DNA of 20,611 nt, taken from positions 1-20,611 of the forward strand of contig UQPV01000045.1 in assembly GCA_900543035.1 (NCBI GenBank), written 5' to 3'. Positions 6,879-14,868 of this stretch are shown in pieces. The notes under the pieces were generated by a model that saw only the letters and a program-made list of their open reading frames with translations, did no database searches and was not told the DNA's origin. This stretch comes from an uncultured Solobacterium sp. (lineage in GTDB: Bacteria > Bacillota_I > Bacilli_A > Erysipelotrichales > Erysipelotrichaceae). Both the position numbers and the translations under genes were made by a program. Each line of letters opens with the position of its first letter. Within the stretch, counting starts at the first letter, position 1.

Positions 6879-9245
6879 ATGGAAGAAATCAGAGGACTGA
6901 CAAAAGAGCAGGTGGAATCACGCATCCGGGAAGGGAAGGTCAATCTCTCTCCCAAACCAGTCGTGAAGAGCTATCGCCAGATCATCGTTGAACATACATT
7001 CAATCTGTTTAATGCATACAATTTCTGCATTGCGCTGGCATTGGTGGCGGTCAAGGCATGGACGAGCCTGTTTTTCGTCGTCATCGTCAGCTCCAATGCG
7101 TTTCTGCGGATCTATCAGGAAATCAAGTCGCGCAACATGGTGGCCAAGCTGAATTTGATCATCTCGCCGAAGACCATGGTCGTGCGCGAGGGGGAAAAGC
7201 AGGAGATCCGCAATGAGGAGATCGTGCTCGATGATGTCATCTATCTGAAGAGCGGCATGCAGATCGCTTCTGACTGCGTCGTGCTGGACACGCCGGTCGA
7301 GGTCGATGAGTCGCTGCTTTCCGGTGAGGCGGATCCGGTGCTCAAACAGCCGGGAGATCATCTGCTTTCCGGCAGCTTCCTGCTTTCCGGCGCATGTCAT
7401 GCCCGGGTGGAGCATGTCGGCGCGGACAATTACGCCGCCTGCATCGCCAATGAGGCACGCAAGCGTAAGCCGGTCACTTCTGAGATGGTGCGGGTGTTCA
7501 GCCGGGTGACCAGGATGACGAGCTTTCTGGTCGTGCCGCTGAGCGCGCTGATGCTGTTTGAGGCGCTGGTGCTGCGGGAGCAGCCCATCGAGACGACGGT
7601 GGTCAACACGTCCACGGCACTGTTGGGCATGCTGCCGGTCGGGCTGGTGCTGTTAGCCAGCATCTCCATGATGGCCAGCGTCGTGCGCCTGGGCCATAAG
7701 AATGTCGTCGTGCAGGAGATGTTCAGCATCGAGACGCTGTCGCTGGCCGATACGCTGTGTCTGGACAAGACCGGCACGCTGACGCAGGGCAAGATGGAGG
7801 TGCAGAAGGTCAAGCCGCTGAACGGGCATAGCGAGCAGGAGGTGCAGGACATCATGATCTCCTTCATCCGCGGCAGCTTAGACAGCAACGCCACCTTCCT
7901 GACGATGGCGGATCATTTCAAGGGGGATGCCGTTTATGCCTGCGGCGAACGGGTCTCCTTTTCTTCGGCGCGCAAATGGAGCGCGCTTGAGCTGAATGGG
8001 CTGGGCACGCTGGTGCTGGGCGCTCCGGAGTTCATCCGTCCGGATCTTGTGTTTGATGAAGAGATCGAGTCTGCCCGGGCAGATGGCGCAAGGGTGCTGC
8101 TGGCGGCGCTGGCCGGGGAGTTTGCGGGCTTTCAGGACAGGCTGAGCGAGGCAGAACCGATCGCTGCGATCATCATCAGCGATCCGCTGCGGGAAGACGC
8201 TGCCGAGTGCATCCGGTTCTTCCAGGAAAATGAGGTGGACATCAAGATCATCTCCGGCGACAATCCTAAGACGGTCAGCGCGCTGGCCCGGCAGGCTGGT
8301 GTGCGCGGGGCGCAGCATTGCGTAGATGCCTCGCTGCTGCAAAGCGATGAGGAGATCGAAGAAGCCATCCTGAATCACTCGGTGATCGGCCGCGCTTCCC
8401 CTCAGCAGAAGCACAAGATGATCCTCACCTTGCAGCAGCGCGGGCATAAAGTGGCCATGACCGGAGACGGCGTGAACGATGTGCTGGCGCTCAAGGATGC
8501 GGATGTATCCATCGCCATGGGCAATGGCTCAGACGCTGCCAAGCAGATCTCACAGTTCGTCGTCATCAACGGCGAGCTCAGCACGCTGGCAGAGGTGGTC
8601 AAGGAAGGCCGGCTGGATACGAACAATGTGACGCGGTCTGCTTCCATGTATTATCTGAAGACCATCTATACGATCTTGATCTCCCTGATCATCCTCGTCC
8701 TCAATATCCCTTATCCGTTCATCCCCTTTCAGATGACGCTGCTGGATAACTTCGTGGCTGGATTCCCTTCGTTCATGATCTTGTTCGAGCGCAACATCGA
8801 GCGGCAGAAGGAATCGATCGGGCGGCATGCCCTGCGCTATTCGCTGCCCAACGCGCTGGCCATCGTCATGGCCGTCATCGCTGTGCATCTGATCGGAACA
8901 CAGGCAGGGCTGAATCAGCACGAAGTCTTCACCATCTTATATTTCTCGACGTCACTGCTCTCTATTCATATGATCTACCGTATCTACAGCCCGCTGAACT
9001 GGTATCGCGCGCTCGTGCTCGTGCTCGATGTCATCGGCTTCATCCTGGCTTCGCTGCTGTTCTATGACTGGCTGCAGCTGGCTGAGATGAACGTGACGCT
9101 GGCGGGGTATATCGTGATCATCGTGATCGCCGGCTTCATCCTGGCGAGCATCATCGCGCATCTGGTCAACCGTTATCTCGACCGCAATCCGCAGGTGAAG
9201 CCAAAGAAAGTCATCATGCGTCAAACGATGCCGGCAGAAAAATAG
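6879..9245 (+). CDS. Cation-translocating P-type ATPase, CtpE/ExP7-like
   Basis: A 788-residue P-type ATPase; the CtpE-like branch is linked to calcium transport in mycobacteria, but the ion here is not known. Order: a first pair of membrane segments (about 45-85), actuator domain with LLSGEAD (in place of the usual TGES), a second pair (about 215-270) with PVGL, phosphorylation site DKTGT at D296, GAPE in the nucleotide-binding domain, SGDNPKT, TGDGVND at about 528-534, then four or more C-terminal membrane segments. The nucleotide-binding domain is small, and there is no N-terminal metal-binding domain. V254 replaces the glutamate usual in the PEGL motif. The ATG at 6879 is chosen for the GGTGAGG just before it. 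A TATGAT run at 6846-6856 may be its -10. It is transcribed alone. Confidence 0.93.
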   Translation: MEEIRGLTKEQVESRIREGKVNLSPKPVVKSYRQIIVEHTFNLFNAYNFCIALALVAVKAWTSLFFVVIVSSNAFLRIYQEIKSRNMVAKLNLIISPKTMVVREGEKQEIRNEEIVLDDVIYLKSGMQIASDCVVLDTPVEVDESLLSGEADPVLKQPGDHLLSGSFLLSGACHARVEHVGADNYAACIANEARKRKPVTSEMVRVFSRVTRMTSFLVVPLSALMLFEALVLREQPIETTVVNTSTALLGMLPVGLVLLASISMMASVVRLGHKNVVVQEMFSIETLSLADTLCLDKTGTLTQGKMEVQKVKPLNGHSEQEVQDIMISFIRGSLDSNATFLTMADHFKGDAVYACGERVSFSSARKWSALELNGLGTLVLGAPEFIRPDLVFDEEIESARADGARVLLAALAGEFAGFQDRLSEAEPIAAIIISDPLREDAAECIRFFQENEVDIKIISGDNPKTVSALARQAGVRGAQHCVDASLLQSDEEIEEAILNHSVIGRASPQQKHKMILTLQQRGHKVAMTGDGVNDVLALKDADVSIAMGNGSDAAKQISQFVVINGELSTLAEVVKEGRLDTNNVTRSASMYYLKTIYTILISLIILVLNIPYPFIPFQMTLLDNFVAGFPSFMILFERNIERQKESIGRHALRYSLPNALAIVMAVIAVHLIGTQAGLNQHEVFTILYFSTSLLSIHMIYRIYSPLNWYRALVLVLDVIGFILASLLFYDWLQLAEMNVTLAGYIVIIVIAGFILASIIAHLVNRYLDRNPQVKPKKVIMRQTMPAEK

Positions 9246-9257
9246 CCGGCATTTTTC
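9228..9257 (+). terminator. Terminator overlapping the ATPase stop codon
   Basis: ATGCCGGC (9228-9235) pairs with GCCGGCAT (9245-9252), followed by TTTTC. The left arm lies inside the last codons of the ATPase and the stop TAG is in the loop edge, so the hairpin also encodes protein. Confidence 0.87.
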
Positions 9258-9266
9258 TATGGTCTG

Positions 9267-9275
9267 TGATATAAT
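9267..9275 (+). promoter_or_regulatory. Extended -10 promoter before the GNAT gene
   Basis: TGATATAAT is an extended -10 with a consensus TATAAT (9270-9275). The -35 position (about 9247-9252) falls on the right arm of the preceding terminator and is poor, so the extended -10 probably carries the promoter. Confidence 0.55.
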
Positions 9276-9301
9276 CTGCACGTAGGAAATGAGGGGAGAA
9301 C

Positions 9302-9901
9302 ATGAAGATCCGTATTGCCAGGCTGGAAGATGTGCCGGCCATCGCGGCGATCTACCGCCCGTATGTCGAACAAAGCGCAGTGACGTTTGAGACCGCTGCG
9401 CCGGATGTGCAGACGTTTCAGGAGAGGTTCTTGGGGATCACGGCCGTTTATCCATGGCTCGTGGCGGAGGATGATCAGGGGATGATCGTCGGCTACGCCT
9501 ATGCTTCCCGGGCATTTGCGCGCGCAGCGTATGACTGGGTCGCAGATCTGGCCATCTACTTCAAGATGGATCACGATCACCATGGCATGGCGCGCCCGCT
9601 GTATGAGACGCTGATGGCGCTGCTGAAGCGGCAGCAGGTGCATAAGGTCTATGCCTTGATCACGGCGGACAACCGCAAAAGCTTGCGCTTTCATGAAAAG
9701 CTGGGCTTCACGCCGGCAGGCGTGCTGAAGAAATGCGGATTCAAGCTGGGATGCTGGCATGATGTGGCCTGGCTGGAGAAGGCCCTCATCGATCATGCGG
9801 GATCCCCATCCCCACTGATCCCGTTTGCTCAGCTGAAGCAGGCGGAGATCGAAGCGGTCATCACACAGAAAGGAGCCGGAAAAAATGAGCACGATAGATG
9901 A
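9302..9901 (+). CDS. GNAT N-acetyltransferase, phosphinothricin acetyltransferase-like
   Basis: A 199-residue GNAT protein resembling the Pat/Bar and methionine sulfoximine acetyltransferase group: IRIARLEDVPAIAAIYRPYV at the N-terminus, SAVTFE, GYAYAS, then ADNRKSLRFHEKLGF near the C-terminus, typical of this group. The usual acetyl-CoA loop RxxGxG is altered (HDHHGMARPLY), so activity may differ from the family. A 25-residue tail beyond the usual length shares its last bases with the next gene. Start: ATG at 9302 after AGGGGAG. The natural substrate is probably a small amine or amino-acid analogue; resistance to a herbicide should not be assumed. Confidence 0.83.
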   Translation: MKIRIARLEDVPAIAAIYRPYVEQSAVTFETAAPDVQTFQERFLGITAVYPWLVAEDDQGMIVGYAYASRAFARAAYDWVADLAIYFKMDHDHHGMARPLYETLMALLKRQQVHKVYALITADNRKSLRFHEKLGFTPAGVLKKCGFKLGCWHDVAWLEKALIDHAGSPSPLIPFAQLKQAEIEAVITQKGAGKNEHDR

Positions 9902-10637
9902 ATTGAAGGCACGCAAGAGCGTGCGTGTGTTTGAAGAACGAACGATCAGCGAGGAGATCAAGGAACAGCTGTATACGGCGGCATTCGAAGCGCCGACCGC
10001 AGGCAACCAGATGCTTTACAGCATCATCGAGATCACGGATCCGCAGCTGCTTGCACAGCTGGCAGAGACCTGCGATCATCAGCAGTGGATCACGAAGGCG
10101 CAGCTGGCCGTCGTCTTCGTGGCGGATCACCGCCGCTGGCTCGACCTGTATGCGGCAGCCGGCTGTGCGGCGCGCCGTCCTGGCGTCGGCGACATGTGGC
10201 TGGCGCTGAGCGATGCCAACATCGCCGCGCAGAATATGGTGTGCGCCGCCTGGTCATTCGGCATCGGCAGCTGCTATATCGGCGATATCATCGAGCAGCA
10301 CGAAACGGTCAAGCAGCTGCTTCAGCTGCCGGATGAAGTGATGCCGGCATGCATGCTCGTCTTCGGCTATCCGACCGCGCAGCAGCGAGAACGCCGCAAG
10401 CCGGCCCGTTTCCACCGTGACTACATCGTGCACCAGAACGCGTATCAAACGATGAGCCCGGAAGAGCATCGCTTCTTCTATGAGGAGCGCGCTCAGCGAA
10501 ACGGTGCCCCGATCAATGATGTTGAGGCACAGGTGAAGGCATTCTGGAAGCGGAAATATGAAAGTGAGTTTTCCAGGGAAATGAACCGCAGCGCCAGCGC
10601 GTACCTGAAACCGCTGCGCGAAGGAGAAGAAGAGTGA
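9885..10637 (+). CDS. Nitroreductase-family FMN oxidoreductase
   Basis: A 250-residue protein of the FMN-dependent nitroreductase family (NfsA/FRP-like). The N-terminal RKSVRVFEERTI supplies the FMN-phosphate-binding arginines; APTAGNQ follows at about residue 37; and the mid-region DANIAAQNMVCAAWSFGIGS is the usual helix and glycine turn. Family members reduce nitro, quinone or flavin substrates with NAD(P)H as a cytoplasmic dimer. It starts 17 nt inside the GNAT gene with AAAGGAG upstream, and its stop overlaps the next start (GTGA), so the three genes form an operon. The C-terminal 60 residues are charged and helical, as in NfsA-like proteins. Confidence 0.9.
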   Translation: MSTIDELKARKSVRVFEERTISEEIKEQLYTAAFEAPTAGNQMLYSIIEITDPQLLAQLAETCDHQQWITKAQLAVVFVADHRRWLDLYAAAGCAARRPGVGDMWLALSDANIAAQNMVCAAWSFGIGSCYIGDIIEQHETVKQLLQLPDEVMPACMLVFGYPTAQQRERRKPARFHRDYIVHQNAYQTMSPEEHRFFYEERAQRNGAPINDVEAQVKAFWKRKYESEFSREMNRSASAYLKPLREGEEE

Positions 10638-11500
10638 CGCGCGTCGGCTGGATCGGCGCCGGCATCATGGGCAAGGCCATGGGCCGCAATCTGATGAAGC
10701 ATGGCTTTGAACTGCACCTGTATGCCAGACATCCGCAGAAGGTGCAGGATATCGTGGCGGAAGGTGCGATCCTGCATGATTCCATCGCGTCATGCGTGCG
10801 CGCCTGCGATGTGGTGATCACCATGGTCGGCTTCCCCGATGATGTGCGCGAAGTGTATATGGACGAAGGCGGGATCTTCGCTCATGCGCGCGAGGGACAG
10901 CTGCTCATCGATATGACGACTTCTTCGCCGAAGCTGGCGCAGGAGCTGGCACAGCTGGGCAGGGAGAAGGACCTGCGGGTGCTCGATGCGCCGGTGACCG
11001 GCGGTGATGCCGGTGCCAGAGAGGGCACGCTCACCATCCTCATCGGCGGCAGGGAAGAAGACGCAAAGGCCGCATGGCCGCTGTTTGAAGCGATGGGCCG
11101 GCACATCCATCATTGCGGAGAAGCCGGATGCGGTCAGCACATGAAGCTCGCCAATCAGATCATGATCGCCGGCGCGCTCAGCGGGGTCAGCGAGGCGGCA
11201 GCCTATATCCAGAAGCAGGGAATGGATCCGCAGGAGATGATCGACGACCTGAAGGCAGGCGCCGCCGGATCAAGGCAGCTTGAGCTGCTCGGCCCGAAGA
11301 TGGTGCGGCATGACTTTGCCCCGGGCTTCTTCGTCAAACATTTCATCAAGGACATGCGCCTGGCCGATGCGGAAGCAAAGGAAGACGGCCTGCAGCTCAA
11401 TGTGCTGCAGACCGTGCTGGACAACTTTGAACAGCTGGCAGAAGAAGGGCATGCGGATGATGGCACACAGTGCCTGATCACACGGTATCTGAAATATTGA
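10634..11500 (+). CDS. NAD(P)-dependent beta-hydroxyacid dehydrogenase (3-hydroxyisobutyrate dehydrogenase family)
   Basis: A 288-residue protein of the 3-hydroxyisobutyrate/tartronate semialdehyde reductase family. The Rossmann motif GAGIMG is at residues 7-12, the substrate-binding DAPVTGGDAGAREGTL at about 117, and the catalytic lysine K171 sits in KLANQ. Length matches the family. The start is GTG at 10634, overlapping the nitroreductase stop; GAAGGAGAAGA lies upstream. The exact substrate (hydroxyisobutyrate, tartronate semialdehyde, succinic semialdehyde or other) cannot be told from sequence, and the neighbours do not point to one pathway. Confidence 0.9.
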   Translation: MTRVGWIGAGIMGKAMGRNLMKHGFELHLYARHPQKVQDIVAEGAILHDSIASCVRACDVVITMVGFPDDVREVYMDEGGIFAHAREGQLLIDMTTSSPKLAQELAQLGREKDLRVLDAPVTGGDAGAREGTLTILIGGREEDAKAAWPLFEAMGRHIHHCGEAGCGQHMKLANQIMIAGALSGVSEAAAYIQKQGMDPQEMIDDLKAGAAGSRQLELLGPKMVRHDFAPGFFVKHFIKDMRLADAEAKEDGLQLNVLQTVLDNFEQLAEEGHADDGTQCLITRYLKY

Positions 11501-11504
11501 ATGC

Positions 11505-11533
11505 TTGTAAAAAAAGACTTTTTTTGTTATTAT
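11505..11533 (+). promoter_or_regulatory. Promoter of the purine permease gene
   Basis: TTGTAA (11505-11510), a 17-nt spacer, then TATTAT (11528-11533). The -10 is in the terminator loop, so initiation near 11540 would yield a transcript lacking the left arm and therefore not terminated. No purine riboswitch fits in the short leader. Confidence 0.55.
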
Positions 11534-11549
11534 GGAAAAGTCTTTTTTT
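11509..11549 (+). terminator. Terminator interleaved with the permease promoter
   Basis: AAAAAAAGACTTTT (11509-11522) pairs perfectly with AAAAGTCTTTTTTT (11536-11549) around a 13-nt loop. The A-rich and T-rich arms mean it could work in both directions. It ends the three-gene unit. Confidence 0.85.
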
Positions 11550-11585
11550 ATGGAAAGAAAGGGCGAAGAAAGAAGAGGTAAGATT

Positions 11586-12923
11586 ATGTTGGAAAAACTG
11601 TTTCACCTGAAGGAAAACAAGACCTCAGTGAGGACGGAGCTCATTGCCGGTCTGACGACTTTCCTTGCGATGGCGTACATCCTGGGTGTCAATCCGAGCG
11701 TATTGGGCGATGCCGGAATGGATGTCTCTTCCGTATTCCTTGCGACAGCACTGTCCGCGGCCGTGGCCAGCGTGATCATGGGCTTGCTCGCCAACTATCC
11801 AGTCGCATTGGCTGCCGGCATGGGCGTCAACGCGCTGTTTGCGTATACGGTGTGCGGGCAGATGGGCTATTCCTGGTCCGCTGCATTGGCCGGCGTATTC
11901 ATCTCCGGCGTCATCTTCATCCTGATCAGCGTGACCGGGGTGCGTAAGATGATCATCAATGCCATTCCGGTGCAGATGAAGCTTGCGATCGGCGCCGGCA
12001 TCGGCTTCTTCATCGCGTTTGTCGGCCTGAAGAACGCCGGCATCGTCGTGGCCAATGAATCCACGTTCGTGGCCATCGGTAATTTTTCAGATCCGACGGT
12101 GCTGCTGGCACTGTTCGGCATCCTGATCACGCTGCTGCTGGTCATCCGCAAGGTGCCGGCTGCCGTATTCGTCGGCATGGTCATCACCGCACTGATCGGC
12201 ATCGTTGCCGGCGCTGTGTTCCACATCGAGGGCATGCCTTCGCTGCCGGATGGTTCATTCATCACCACGAACTTCCACATGGAGGGCGCAGGCGCATTCA
12301 TGAACGGATTCGGCGAGCTGTTCGCGGATCCGGCCAAGAGCTTGGTGATGATCTTCTCGTTCTTATTCGTCGATTTCTTTGATACGGCTGGTACGCTGGT
12401 GGCCATCGGCAGCAAGATCGGCCTGGTCAATCCGCAGACTGGTGAGCTGAAGAACGCAGAGCGCGCGCTGCTGGCTGACGCCATCGGCACGGTGTTCGGC
12501 GCCGCTGTCGGTACTTCTACGGTCACTTCCTTCGTCGAGTCCAGCTCTGGTGTCGGGGTTGGCGGACGCACAGGTCTGACGGCCGTGACGACCGGCGTGC
12601 TCTTCCTGCTGTCCATCCTGATCTCACCGCTGATCCTGAGCGCGGTCACCAATGCGGTCACCGCACCGGCACTGGTCGTGGTCGGCGTCATGATGGCGCA
12701 GCAGCTGAAGTCGATCGACTGGGAAGATATGATGATCGCTGCCGCAGCCTTTGTGACCATCATCGTCATGGTGCTGGGCTATTCCATCTCCAATGGTATC
12801 GCGTTTGGCTTCATCGTCTATACGATCGGCATGATCGGCGCCGGCAAGACCAAGGATATCCATCCGACCGTCTGGGTGCTCGATGTGATCTTCCTGATTT
12901 ATTTCTGGGTCACCTTTGCCTAG
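11586..12923 (+). CDS. pbuG: NCS2-family purine permease (AzgA/PbuG-like)
   Basis: A 445-residue polytopic membrane protein with about 12-14 hydrophobic segments. Family signs: the N-terminal FHLKENKTSVRTELIAGLTTFLAMAY region, GMGVNALFAYTV, DFFDTAGTLVAI near the middle and GTSTVTSFVESSSGVGVGGRTG, all hallmarks of the AzgA-like branch that imports hypoxanthine, guanine or adenine with protons. Start ATG at 11586 is preceded by GAAGAGGT; an upstream in-frame ATG lies inside the terminator hairpin and is rejected. It sits directly before guaA, which fits purine salvage. The gene symbol is by similarity to the Bacillus hypoxanthine/guanine permease. Confidence 0.92.
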   Translation: MLEKLFHLKENKTSVRTELIAGLTTFLAMAYILGVNPSVLGDAGMDVSSVFLATALSAAVASVIMGLLANYPVALAAGMGVNALFAYTVCGQMGYSWSAALAGVFISGVIFILISVTGVRKMIINAIPVQMKLAIGAGIGFFIAFVGLKNAGIVVANESTFVAIGNFSDPTVLLALFGILITLLLVIRKVPAAVFVGMVITALIGIVAGAVFHIEGMPSLPDGSFITTNFHMEGAGAFMNGFGELFADPAKSLVMIFSFLFVDFFDTAGTLVAIGSKIGLVNPQTGELKNAERALLADAIGTVFGAAVGTSTVTSFVESSSGVGVGGRTGLTAVTTGVLFLLSILISPLILSAVTNAVTAPALVVVGVMMAQQLKSIDWEDMMIAAAAFVTIIVMVLGYSISNGIAFGFIVYTIGMIGAGKTKDIHPTVWVLDVIFLIYFWVTFA

Positions 12924-12928
12924 GTTGG

Positions 12929-12955
12929 AGGCTCTTCTGCGGAAGGGCCTTTTTC
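12929..12955 (+). terminator. Terminator after the purine permease
   Basis: AGGCTCTTC (12929-12937) pairs with GAAGGGCCT (12942-12950), one wobble, with a 4-nt loop, followed by TTTTTC. Confidence 0.87.
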
Positions 12956-12978
12956 TTCGCCAAAAGGCGTGGTAATCA

Positions 12979-13007
12979 TTTTCAGGAATATGGTTTTATG
13001 TTATGAT
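12979..13007 (+). promoter_or_regulatory. Promoter of guaA
   Basis: TTTTCA (12979-12984), a 17-nt spacer, then extended -10 TGTTATGAT (core 13002-13007). It lies about 28 nt before the start codon, which leaves no room for a long leader riboswitch. Confidence 0.6.
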
Positions 13008-13034
13008 AATGGGGATATAAAAAGGAGTGTTGAC

Positions 13035-14576
13035 ATGGCAGATAAAATTATCGTTCTGGATTTCGGCAGTCAGTACAACCAGCTGATCGCGCGCCGGATC
13101 CGTGAATTTCACGTTTATTCCGAGCTTCATTCACATACGATGACGCTGCAGGAAATCGAGGCGCTCGGCGACGTCAAGGGCATCATCTTCAGCGGAGGGC
13201 CGAACAGTGTCTATGATGAGGATTCGTTCAAGTGTGATCCGGCGATCTTTACATCCGGCATCCCGATCCTGGGCATCTGCTATGGCATGCAGATGACGCA
13301 TTTCATGAACGGCGGCGCTGTCAAGAGCTGTGAGTCCAAGGAATACGGACGCACGCAGATCAAGGCAGATACGAACTGCCCGCTGTTCAAAGACCTGCCG
13401 CAGGAGCAGATCGTATGGATGTCTCACGGCGATCAGGTATCGAAGCTGGCTGAAGGTTTCCACGCGGTCGCCAGCAGCGACACTTGCGCGTTTGCGGCCA
13501 GCGCCAATGACGAAAAGAAGATCTATACGCTGCAGTTCCATCCGGAAGTGCGTCATTCCGTATATGGCAATGACATCCTGAAAAACTTCGTGTTTGAGAT
13601 CTGTCAGGCTGAAGCCAACTGGTCCATGCATGATTTCATCGACACGCAGGTCGAGAAGATCCGTGCGCAGGTGAAGGATGACAAGGTGCTGCTGGCATTG
13701 TCCGGCGGCGTGGATTCCAGCGTCGTGGCGGCATTGCTGCATAAGGCCATCGGCCCGCAGCTGTACTGCATGTTCATCGATCACGGCCTGCTGCGCAAGG
13801 GTGAGGCGGAAAGCGTCGTCGAGATGTTCGGCAAGAACATGAAGATCAACCTGACGAAGATCGATGCCAAGGACCGTTTCTTGAGCAAGCTGGCCGGCGT
13901 CAGCGATCCGGAAAAGAAACGTAAGATCATCGGCAACGAATTCGTCTATACGTTCGATGAGGAAGTCAAGAAGCTCGTCGTGGGCGAGGATATCAAGTGG
14001 CTGGCACAGGGCACGCTGTATACCGATGTCATCGAAAGCGGCACGAAGACCGCGCAGACGATCAAGTCGCATCACAATGTCGGCGGCCTGCCGGAAGATA
14101 TGCAGTTCCAGCTCATCGAGCCGTTGAACACGCTGTTCAAGGACGAAGTGCGCGCGCTGGGCATCGAGCTGGGCCTGCCGGAAGAAATGGTATGGAGACA
14201 GCCGTTCCCCGGACCGGGACTCGGTATCCGCATCCTGGGCGATATTACCGAAGAGAAGCTGCACATCGTCAGAGAATCCGATGCCATCCTGCGCGAGGAG
14301 ATCGCCAAGGCCGGCTTGCAGAAAGAGATCTGGCAGTACTTCACCTGCCTGACCAACATGCGTTCCGTCGGCGTCATGGGCGATCAGCGGACATATGACT
14401 ACGCCGTAGCCATCCGCGCCGTGACCTCGATCGACGGCATGACCGCAGACTGGGCAAAGATCCCATACGATGTGCTCGATATCATCTCCAACCGCATCGT
14501 CAACGAGGTGCCCCATGTTAATAGAGTAGTGTACGACATCACCTCAAAGCCGCCGGGAACGATAGAGTTCGAATAG
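13035..14576 (+). CDS. guaA: GMP synthase (glutamine-hydrolysing)
   Basis: A 513-residue enzyme, the usual length, that converts XMP, ATP and glutamine to GMP. An N-terminal class I glutamine amidotransferase domain carries the triad C82 (GICYGMQ), H169 and E171 (FHPEV). The ATP pyrophosphatase domain has SGGVDSS at about 223-229, and the C-terminal dimerisation domain ends in [12 protein letters not shown] at 13035 follows AAAGGAG. From about 14517 the codons change (AAT, AGA, GTA, TCA, GGA, ATA), unlike most of the gene. The 3' end of guaA is a known insertion site for genomic islands and ICEs, and AT-rich mobile DNA begins right after it. Confidence 0.98.
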   Translation: MADKIIVLDFGSQYNQLIARRIREFHVYSELHSHTMTLQEIEALGDVKGIIFSGGPNSVYDEDSFKCDPAIFTSGIPILGICYGMQMTHFMNGGAVKSCESKEYGRTQIKADTNCPLFKDLPQEQIVWMSHGDQVSKLAEGFHAVASSDTCAFAASANDEKKIYTLQFHPEVRHSVYGNDILKNFVFEICQAEANWSMHDFIDTQVEKIRAQVKDDKVLLALSGGVDSSVVAALLHKAIGPQLYCMFIDHGLLRKGEAESVVEMFGKNMKINLTKIDAKDRFLSKLAGVSDPEKKRKIIGNEFVYTFDEEVKKLVVGEDIKWLAQGTLYTDVIESGTKTAQTIKSHHNVGGLPEDMQFQLIEPLNTLFKDEVRALGIELGLPEEMVWRQPFPGPGLGIRILGDITEEKLHIVRESDAILREEIAKAGLQKEIWQYFTCLTNMRSVGVMGDQRTYDYAVAIRAVTSIDGMTADWAKIPYDVLDIISNRIVNEVPHVNRVVYDITSKPPGTIEFE

Positions 14577-14756
14577 TAGTAGTCGGTTTGGAAGTCGTCA
14601 AAAAGCCTTTATTTATCGGTATTTGTGAAGCGTCGACTTTTTGGTAAAGTGATTTTGATACACTTTTGATACACGATGACTAAAAAAGGTCTTCTGATAC
14701 AAGTGCGATTGTGCCAGTAGGCTTGCAAGTTAAAGACAAATTTTGATTATAAAATT
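14577..14756. other. Candidate element end (attachment-site region)
   Basis: An AT-rich stretch without a gene between the guaA stop and the first terminator. It holds three adjoining TAG stops at 14574-14582, an imperfect inverted repeat (CAAAAAG 14599-14605, CTTTTTG 14637-14643) and the 11-bp tandem repeats described separately. The change in base composition at this point is what suggests an integration junction. The partner attachment site is not in the window, so the crossover core is not defined. Confidence 0.5.
14653..14702 (+). repeat. Tandem 11-bp repeats, possible recombinase arm sites
   Basis: TTTTGATACAC occurs twice head to tail (14653-14663 and 14664-14674), and a third imperfect copy TTCTGATACAA is at 14692-14702. 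Short direct repeats 80-130 bp inside an element end are what tyrosine integrases use as arm-type binding sites; the role is inferred from position. Confidence 0.5.
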
Positions 14757-14790
14757 GAGCTTCTGTATTGTATGCAGAGGTTCTTTTTTT
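14757..14790 (+). terminator. Rightward terminator at the element edge
   Basis: GAGCTTCTG (14757-14765) pairs throughout with CAGAGGTTC (14775-14783), with two G-U pairs, followed by seven T. No rightward gene ends here, so it probably stops guaA read-through into the element. Confidence 0.75.
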
Positions 14791-14817
14791 GGTGCACTTT
14801 ACACTAGATCTATACAT

Positions 14818-14863
14818 AAAAAATCCTCTGAATTGAAGTAGTTGGCATCTTCAAGACAGAGGA
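14818..14863 (-). terminator. Terminator of the leftward cargo genes
   Basis: TCCTCTG/CAGAGGA (14857-14863 with 14824-14830) and an inner TTGAAG/CTTCAA pair form a long hairpin with a 2x2 internal loop, followed on the minus strand by TTTTTT. A T-run on the other side makes it likely bidirectional. Confidence 0.8.
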
Positions 14864-14868
14864 CATTT

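Noticed and set aside
11534..11585. Purine riboswitch before the permease and guaA
   Set aside because: Both leaders are too short, and the conserved purine-aptamer loops are absent.
13131..14516. Long open frame (461 codons) on the minus strand opposite guaA
   Set aside because: It is the antisense shadow of a firmly identified gene in GC-rich DNA, with no ribosome site and a low-complexity, His/Arg/Asp-rich translation.
14567..14574. GTTCGAAT at the guaA end, like a tRNA T-loop
   Set aside because: It is part of the coding sequence for EFE and no arms of a tRNA fold surround it, so the element does not target a tRNA here.
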